Source: Tannerella sp.
GTDB taxonomy: Bacteria; Bacteroidota; Bacteroidia; Bacteroidales; Tannerellaceae
Reading direction: 5' to 3'
NCBI GenBank assembly: GCA_031259505.1
Contig: JAIRLL010000159.1
Location: 1-11,680, forward strand
DNA: 11,680 nucleotides
Under the pieces are notes generated by a model that did not search any database, had not been told where the DNA came from, and was given only the letters and a program-made list of their open reading frames with translations. The position numbers were made by a program, and so were the translations under genes. How positions within the stretch are numbered: position 1 is the stretch's first letter; the number at the start of each line of letters is the position of its first letter. Positions 6,742-11,680 of the stretch are shown here, in pieces.

Positions 6742-8565
6742 TTACCTGTCGATAATGCTTGCAATATATTCGTGCCTGTTTGCGCCATTCGGATTATTTC
6801 CTTTGATTTTGTCGCCGATTTTCTGGAATTTTGCAGCGTATTCTTTTGGAAATTTAGTTAAAAGTTCATCACAGGGAATATATTGTCTTTTTGTTATCAT
6901 GGCGCTTACGGCTTTGAATATTATCTCGAACGCTTCGGGATGTCCGGAATCGATTAAAAGTTCGGCTAATCTGTCGAAAGAATCGTTTATTGTAGTGTAT
7001 GAACTCACTACGGTAGATAAAAACGACTGCAATTCTTTACTTTTTTCATCGAGCAAACCGATATACACTTTGGCGAGTTTGAACGGAATATTTTTCTGTT
7101 TCGAAAATTTACCGGCAAAAAGTTTTTTCCACCGTTCGTCGATATAATCCGTATTGGTATTTCCGTTTTCGTCGAGAAATACTTCGGCAACAATATCGTC
7201 GTTGGCGGTTGAAGTTTGATAATAATCAAGCAGTTTGGAAAAATGTTTGGCAAAATATTCGTATATCGTTTTCTTATCCGTTTTATTTTTTACGGACGCT
7301 CTGAAAGCGGAATATAAAAACTCGTTGCAGTAAGCATTTGTCATCAGAAATATCAGACATTCAAATCCTTCTTTCGTGTTTTCCAGACTTGTGGCGACAT
7401 ATTCTTTAATCTGTCTGTGCGGATAGGAGTTATTTGCTCTTGACTCGGCTATCTGTGTCAGCATCATGTATTTTTTATCGGTCAACATGTCTTTGAAAAA
7501 TGCTATAACATCTTTGTTTACATTACATAACAGCGGCATTATTCCTGTCTTCAAACTGTCGAAAGCGTCGATTATGCTTTTCCAGTCCGACGATTTATTA
7601 TACTCAAGACATTTTCCGTAATCGGCTTTTGCTTTTTCCAGCAATTCGGGAATAAACTTATCCGACAGATTAATTTTCAACACTTTGCCAAGTTCCTGAA
7701 TATCCTGTTTTCTTTTTCCCGAAATAAACAATTCCACTAAAATACGTTGCGCCGTTTCCGTATTCAGATTTGCCAGAGCCTCGTAAGCGGCTAATCTTAT
7801 GGCTTTGAGTTTGTCGCCGGTAAATTTGATTAACAATTCTTCGTTTTCTGATGTCGCTACTTTTACGCCCAGCACTTTCACCGCTTCAACCTGCAAAGCG
7901 ACAGACGATTCGCCGGTCAAAACCTTGTCAGCCATTTCAAATATTCCTTGAAATCCCAACTTGTGCAATATCCTGAATCTGCGTACATCTTCCGGTTTTC
8001 CTTCAAAACTGAATCTGTTTATTACAAAAGGAATCATCGGTTTGCCAATTGCCGGAATAACAGTTGTTTCGATATACTCGGCAAATCCGGTGTAATTGTC
8101 AGCCAGAGCGGTGTCAAACAGATGATAAATCCTGAAATCGTTGAACTGTCCGTTTTCGAAAATCTTTTCCATATCAAGCATGCGTCCAACCTTCTGTAAA
8201 GTCAAAATTTCGATTAAAGGCTTGAGCGCCAGATATGATTTGTTGGTGTTAACGTCCTTTAACGACAGGACGGGCTCTAATTCCGTTTCTTTCTGTTCGG
8301 TATCGACGGTTTCGCCCTGTGTATATAATATTGAGTACAATAGCGTACTTATTTCAAGCAATTTGGTCGAAGAATCAAGGGATTCCGCATTGACAAGATT
8401 TTCGATTCCTTCGGCGACTTTCTTGAATACAGGCGACTTTTCACCCAGTTTAGCGAAAATTGCCGCCTGTTTCTGCAAACGCGGATCGTTTTTCGCAAAC
8501 TTGCTGCCTGCAATAAATAAACGGTTGATTTCCTTTTGTAAATCGTATAATGGAAGAAATTTCAT
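6742..8565 (-). CDS. HEAT-like helical repeat protein of unknown function
   Basis: I cannot assign a function to this 607-residue protein. It has no signal peptide or membrane segment, is rich in Lys, Glu, Leu and Ile, and reads as almost entirely alpha-helical, so it is probably a cytoplasmic helical scaffold. The part at about 190-290 shows the HEAT/armadillo pattern most clearly: VALQVEAVKVLGVK at 222-235, then KLKAIRLAAYEALANLNTE at 252-270 followed by AQRILVELFISG. The N-terminus (MKFLPLYDLQKEINRLFIAG) looks like a conserved start rather than repeats. The ATG is 12 nt after the stop of the S46 peptidase gene, with no promoter or terminator between, so the two are probably co-transcribed. 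HEAT proteins with this kind of start occur, as far as I recall, near MoxR/VWA-type gene sets; none is visible here, so this is only a lead. Confidence 0.75.
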   Translation of the reverse strand: MKFLPLYDLQKEINRLFIAGSKFAKNDPRLQKQAAIFAKLGEKSPVFKKVAEGIENLVNAESLDSSTKLLEISTLLYSILYTQGETVDTEQKETELEPVLSLKDVNTNKSYLALKPLIEILTLQKVGRMLDMEKIFENGQFNDFRIYHLFDTALADNYTGFAEYIETTVIPAIGKPMIPFVINRFSFEGKPEDVRRFRILHKLGFQGIFEMADKVLTGESSVALQVEAVKVLGVKVATSENEELLIKFTGDKLKAIRLAAYEALANLNTETAQRILVELFISGKRKQDIQELGKVLKINLSDKFIPELLEKAKADYGKCLEYNKSSDWKSIIDAFDSLKTGIMPLLCNVNKDVIAFFKDMLTDKKYMMLTQIAESRANNSYPHRQIKEYVATSLENTKEGFECLIFLMTNAYCNEFLYSAFRASVKNKTDKKTIYEYFAKHFSKLLDYYQTSTANDDIVAEVFLDENGNTNTDYIDERWKKLFAGKFSKQKNIPFKLAKVYIGLLDEKSKELQSFLSTVVSSYTTINDSFDRLAELLIDSGHPEAFEIIFKAVSAMITKRQYIPCDELLTKFPKEYAAKFQKIGDKIKGNNPNGANRHEYIASIIDR

Positions 8566-8577
8566 CGTCTAATTATC

Positions 8578-10731
8578 TTATTTAACTATTGTCATTTCGT
8601 TTATCAGATATTTTGCGTCGGCATACTTGTCGATAACAAACAGAGCGTATCTTATGTCAAGATTTATACACCGTTGCAAATTTGTTTCGTATGCAATATC
8701 TCCACTCATGGCTTCCCAGTTGCCGTCGAAAGCCGTGCCAATCAGTTCGCCTTTTGCGTTCAACACCGGACTTCCGGAATTTCCGCCGGTGATGTCGCCT
8801 CCGAAAATAAAGTTAACCGGCAAACGCCCGTCTTTCGTTGCGTATGGACCGAAATTTTTTGTTTCGATAAGTTGTTTGAGTTTTGCCGGCACAACAAATT
8901 CCCAGTTGTCGGGGTCTTCTTTTTCCAAAATACCTTTGGCTGTCGTTACATAGTCGAAATATCCTGCGTCGTACGGCTCATAACCCGATATTTTACCGTA
9001 AGTCAGTCGCATAGTGAAATTTGCATCCGGATACACAGGACGCACGCCTTCGTACATTTCACGTAATCCGGCTACATATTTGCGATGTCCTTCTCTGTAT
9101 TTTAACGAAAAACTTTCGTTTTTCTTTTGAAATTCTTCCATTTTCTGCGAAACCGAACGTGCTAATTTAATTGCAATATCGTTTTCAAGCGCTTCGGCTG
9201 TAGGATTTGCCAAAAACGCTTCAAATTTTTCCTTATTCAACAACAATGTATTGGAAAACAGACTGTCGATATATTTTTCAAAGTCGCCGGCATATTCATT
9301 ATATATCTCGTCGAAAATCGCCGGACGGTCTTCCTGCGGAACATTATCGCAGTAAAGTTTCAGCATCACTGCCGATATTTTTTTGTCCGTCGGCTGATTA
9401 TAGTTTTTGAAAAAGTTTTCAACATTGCTCTTACAGGAAGCAATCTTTTCCTGAATATTCTGTTTTTCAGGACTTTTTAACGTATGATAAAGACTGATGA
9501 AACTACCGGCAAGCGACACTGTTTCGCATCCGCGCAAAATCGATTCCGAAAGATACTGTCTTGCGTACAGGTTTTTCGCACGTTCTTTTACAGCCGATTC
9601 TATCATCGACAAAGCATTGCCGTACAGTTCTTTTCTGCGCTGGTCGGCGTTTATCCAATTCGTAAATTGAGTTTCCTCTGTACGCTTTTGCTCGATGACG
9701 TTCAATTTTTTCAGCGCCTTATTCATCCCTATTGAATTTTTCCAATAATTGCTTGAATTGCTGTATTTTGTTGCATACTGTATTTTCACTTTCGGATCGG
9801 CGAGCATGTCTTCCATCATCAATTCCTGACGAATACCTCTGATTTTTATCATATTGGTATTAGATATCGAAATTCTTTCGTCCACTTCCCACGAAGTCAT
9901 ATAACGTTGCGTACTTCCGGGATATCCCATAACCATCGCAAAATCACCTTCCTTAAAGCCTTTCAAAGATATTGGCAAATGATGTTTCGGTCGCAGAGGC
10001 ACGTTATTTTCGGAATATGCTGCCGGATTTCCGCTTGCATCGGCGTATACACGGAAAATCGAAAAGTCGCCGGTGTGACGGGGCCACATCCAGTTGTCGG
10101 TGTCTGCTCCAAACTTTCCTATCGACGAAGGAGGCGCTCCAACCATCCGGACATCCGGATAAATCTTGTAAACAACAAGATAGAAATCGTTTCCGCCAAA
10201 CATCGACGATACATACGAATTGATGTATTTCTCATCATTTTTGGCGATTTTCGCAATACTGTCCGACAGTCTCGAGATAATTTCGGCACGTTTTTCTTCC
10301 GAAAAAACATCTTTCAACGCAGGAACGATTTGATCTGTTACATCTTCGATACGTTCTAAAAATTGAATCGACAATCCGGAAACAGGTTTTTCTTCAGATT
10401 TGTTTTTTGCCCAGAAACCGTCTTTCAAATAATCGTGTTCAACGCTACTGTGCTGCTGGATAGCGCCATATCCACAATGATGATTGGTCAGCAGCAATCC
10501 CTGATCGGATATAATTTCTCCGGTACATCCGCCGCCAAATATCACAACAGCATCCTTTATGCTTGAGGAGTTGATATTATAAATATCTTTGGCGGACAGT
10601 TTGAATCCCGCCTTTTTCATGTCTTTAATATTCAATTTTTCGATAAGCGGCAACAGCCACATCCCTTCATCAGCCTTTGTCTGCGGTATCAAAATCACCG
10701 AAACAATAAAATATAACAATACCTTTTTCAT
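8578..10731 (-). CDS. S46-family dipeptidyl-peptidase (DPP7/DPP11-like), exported
   Basis: S46 enzymes are periplasmic or surface serine peptidases that remove dipeptides from peptide N-termini, feeding amino-acid fermentation in Bacteroidota. This 717-residue protein matches the family length (about 710-720). Residues 1-20 (MKKVLLYFIVSVILIPQTKA) form a signal peptide, likely cut before Asp21. The triad is visible: His85 in LLLTNHHCGYGA, Asp222 in RHTGDFSIFRVY and Ser652 in GGNSGSPV. The DTDNWMWPRHTGD segment typical of S46 is present. The residue 18 positions after the catalytic serine is Gly670 (AFDGNWEA). In P. gingivalis DPP11 the equivalent place is Arg673, which selects Asp/Glu, whereas DPP7 has Gly, so a DPP7-like preference for hydrophobic P1 residues is inferred. 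The start at 10731 was chosen because it gives the signal peptide and a well-placed promoter; an upstream in-frame ATG at 10845 lies before that promoter. Confidence 0.93.
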   Translation of the reverse strand: MKKVLLYFIVSVILIPQTKADEGMWLLPLIEKLNIKDMKKAGFKLSAKDIYNINSSSIKDAVVIFGGGCTGEIISDQGLLLTNHHCGYGAIQQHSSVEHDYLKDGFWAKNKSEEKPVSGLSIQFLERIEDVTDQIVPALKDVFSEEKRAEIISRLSDSIAKIAKNDEKYINSYVSSMFGGNDFYLVVYKIYPDVRMVGAPPSSIGKFGADTDNWMWPRHTGDFSIFRVYADASGNPAAYSENNVPLRPKHHLPISLKGFKEGDFAMVMGYPGSTQRYMTSWEVDERISISNTNMIKIRGIRQELMMEDMLADPKVKIQYATKYSNSSNYWKNSIGMNKALKKLNVIEQKRTEETQFTNWINADQRRKELYGNALSMIESAVKERAKNLYARQYLSESILRGCETVSLAGSFISLYHTLKSPEKQNIQEKIASCKSNVENFFKNYNQPTDKKISAVMLKLYCDNVPQEDRPAIFDEIYNEYAGDFEKYIDSLFSNTLLLNKEKFEAFLANPTAEALENDIAIKLARSVSQKMEEFQKKNESFSLKYREGHRKYVAGLREMYEGVRPVYPDANFTMRLTYGKISGYEPYDAGYFDYVTTAKGILEKEDPDNWEFVVPAKLKQLIETKNFGPYATKDGRLPVNFIFGGDITGGNSGSPVLNAKGELIGTAFDGNWEAMSGDIAYETNLQRCINLDIRYALFVIDKYADAKYLINEMTIVK

Positions 10732-10746
10732 ATAAATATCTATTAA

Positions 10747-10776
10747 CAAACTTAAAATCAATAATAAAATAACAAA
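10747..10776 (-). promoter_or_regulatory. Bacteroidota-type promoter of the S46 peptidase gene
   Basis: On the minus strand TTTG (10776-10773) is followed after 18 nt by TAAGTTTG (10754-10747), a full match to TTTG-N(about 19)-TAnnTTTG. The -7 box ends 15 nt before the ATG at 10731, leaving a very short leader. It probably also drives the downstream HEAT-repeat gene. Confidence 0.65.
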
Positions 10777-10913
10777 TTCACTCTTTTCTAATTTTTGTAA
10801 AAGTAATACCTTTTTTTGAAACTGCAAATCAGAGGTGTACAACAAAATTCCTTTTTATTCAACATTCTTTAAATTTTAAATCGGAAAAAAAAGAATTTTC
10901 CACTGTCGAATTT

Positions 10914-10926
10914 TGCCCGTAGGGCA
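10914..10926 (-). terminator. Weak candidate terminator hairpin after the ADP-ribosylglycohydrolase gene
   Basis: A perfect 5-bp GC-rich stem with a 3-nt loop lies just downstream of the stop codon. The T-run is separated from the stem by about 20 nt, so an intrinsic terminator is doubtful. Confidence 0.22.
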
Positions 10927-10940
10927 TCCATGTTGATAAT

Positions 10941-11680
10941 TTACTGTCTGTCTGTTTTTACCGCAAGTCTTTCCGCCAGACCTTCAATGTCACTGCGTCG
11001 TGCAAGTTGATTTATCCACCGTTCGGGGATATTCTCAAATCCGTAGTACAGTCCGGCAAGTCCTCCTACAACGGCTGCCACAGTATCGGTATCGTCGCCT
11101 AGATTAACTGCTTTCAGCACACATTCTTCGTAACTGTTACTCGTCATAAAACTCCATACGGCGGCTTCGAGCGTGTCAACCACGTAACCGCTGCTTCTTA
11201 TTTCGTTTTCGGGAAGTTGCGAAATGTCGCGCCTCAGCAGTCTGTCGAAAACCGAAATTTCTTCGGGACGGATATTTTTACTAGTCAGACTGTTCAAAAC
11301 CTCATTCTGCAGGTTTTTATAGACCGCAAATTTATCTTTTTCATCTATTGTTTGCCGTGCAAACTCAAGATAATAGAAACAGGCGATTACGCTGCGGATA
11401 TGCGCATGCGTGATTGCCGAAACTTGCCGCGTGACTTCAAAGCGTTCATCGACGGGCTTGTCGAGCAGGTAGAACAGCAAGGGCATAATCCGCATCAGCG
11501 AGCCGTTGCCATTGTCGTATTCACTTGTTCCGCCTGAAAATTCGGGTGTAGCGCCGTTGTTGAGCAGTGCAATGGCATTGTCGGTTGCTATGCCGATATC
11601 GAAAACCCTGCCATACGGCGTCCACCATGCATTGTTGCGCCAATCTACAAAGTTTTGCGCGATGCGGTTTAAATCGTAAC
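10941..11680 (-). CDS. ADP-ribosylglycohydrolase family protein (partial; N-terminus beyond window)
   Basis: Members of this family (DraG/ARH type) use a dimetal centre to remove ADP-ribose from proteins or small molecules. The frame stays open to the right edge of the window, giving 245 residues of the C-terminal part; the N-terminus, including the first metal-binding residues, is outside. Family hallmarks are visible: GGTSEYDNGNGSLMRIMPL around 11480-11535, SAITHAHIRSVIACFYY, TLEAAVWSF, and the metal-binding GDDTDTVAAVVGG near 11060-11100. An internal ATG at 11495 falls inside the conserved NGSLMRIMPL motif, so it is not the true start. The target is unknown: no dinitrogenase reductase, toxin or ADP-ribosyltransferase gene is visible nearby. 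It is separated from the S46 gene by 209 bases containing a promoter, so it is probably not in the same transcript. Confidence 0.92.
   Translation of the reverse strand, partial: YDLNRIAQNFVDWRNNAWWTPYGRVFDIGIATDNAIALLNNGATPEFSGGTSEYDNGNGSLMRIMPLLFYLLDKPVDERFEVTRQVSAITHAHIRSVIACFYYLEFARQTIDEKDKFAVYKNLQNEVLNSLTSKNIRPEEISVFDRLLRRDISQLPENEIRSSGYVVDTLEAAVWSFMTSNSYEECVLKAVNLGDDTDTVAAVVGGLAGLYYGFENIPERWINQLARRSDIEGLAERLAVKTDRQ

Larger units (their letters stand above)
10732..10940. other. AT-rich spacer between the ADP-ribosylglycohydrolase and S46 genes
   Basis: This stretch holds the S46 promoter. Near the ADP-ribosylglycohydrolase stop there is a short perfect hairpin (TGCCC, 3-nt loop, GGGCA at 10914-10926), which on the minus strand lies 14 nt after the stop codon. 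A T-run in the minus-strand sense follows only about 20 nt later (10885-10892), so this is at best a weak terminator. No small gene or RNA was recognised. Confidence 0.45.

Overview
The window looks like a chromosomal piece of a Bacteroidota bacterium, most likely order Bacteroidales. Three things point there: promoter motifs of the Bacteroidota type (TAnnTTTG), almost no Shine-Dalgarno sequences, and gene families typical of the phylum (a Bacteroides-type topoisomerase IV subunit B and an S46 dipeptidyl-peptidase of the DPP7/DPP11 kind). No rRNA, tRNA, IS transposase or CRISPR array was seen.

Region 1 (37-4391, + strand) is a compact, GC-rich, three-gene operon with overlapping genes: two membrane-anchored SGNH/GDSL hydrolase-like proteins, then an MBOAT-family membrane O-acyltransferase. 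This is the layout of a surface-glycan O-acetylation cassette. The MBOAT protein would move acetyl groups across the membrane and the SGNH proteins would add or remove them outside. Both SGNH proteins carry a large insertion between catalytic blocks I and III. This resembles the Ape1-type peptidoglycan O-acetylesterases, so an oap-like (PatA/PatB/Ape1) peptidoglycan system is a reasonable alternative to exopolysaccharide acetylation.

Region 2 (4392-4728) is a gene-poor spacer where base composition drops sharply. It ends in a promoter for region 3 (4729-6570, + strand), the topoisomerase IV subunit B gene parE. This ParE has Asn instead of Asp in the TOPRIM EGDSA motif, the position of classical quinolone-resistance changes. 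No parC gene lies next to it in this window.

Region 4 (6571-6741) separates convergent genes. It holds a striking palindromic element: an 8-bp tandem repeat, a perfect 13-bp inverted repeat around a 29-nt loop, then the same 8-bp repeat family in inverted orientation.

Region 5 (6742-11680, - strand) is AT-richer and reads right to left. It contains an ADP-ribosylglycohydrolase cut by the window edge, an S46 dipeptidyl-peptidase with its own promoter, signal peptide and full catalytic triad, and, 12 nt downstream, a 607-residue HEAT-like helical repeat protein of unknown role.

Most of this is ordinary Bacteroidota gene content. The points most worth a second look are the SGNH-SGNH-MBOAT cassette with its shared insertion and foreign-looking composition, the ParE Asp-to-Asn change, and the palindromic 8-mer element. 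I do not see a convincing entirely new system.
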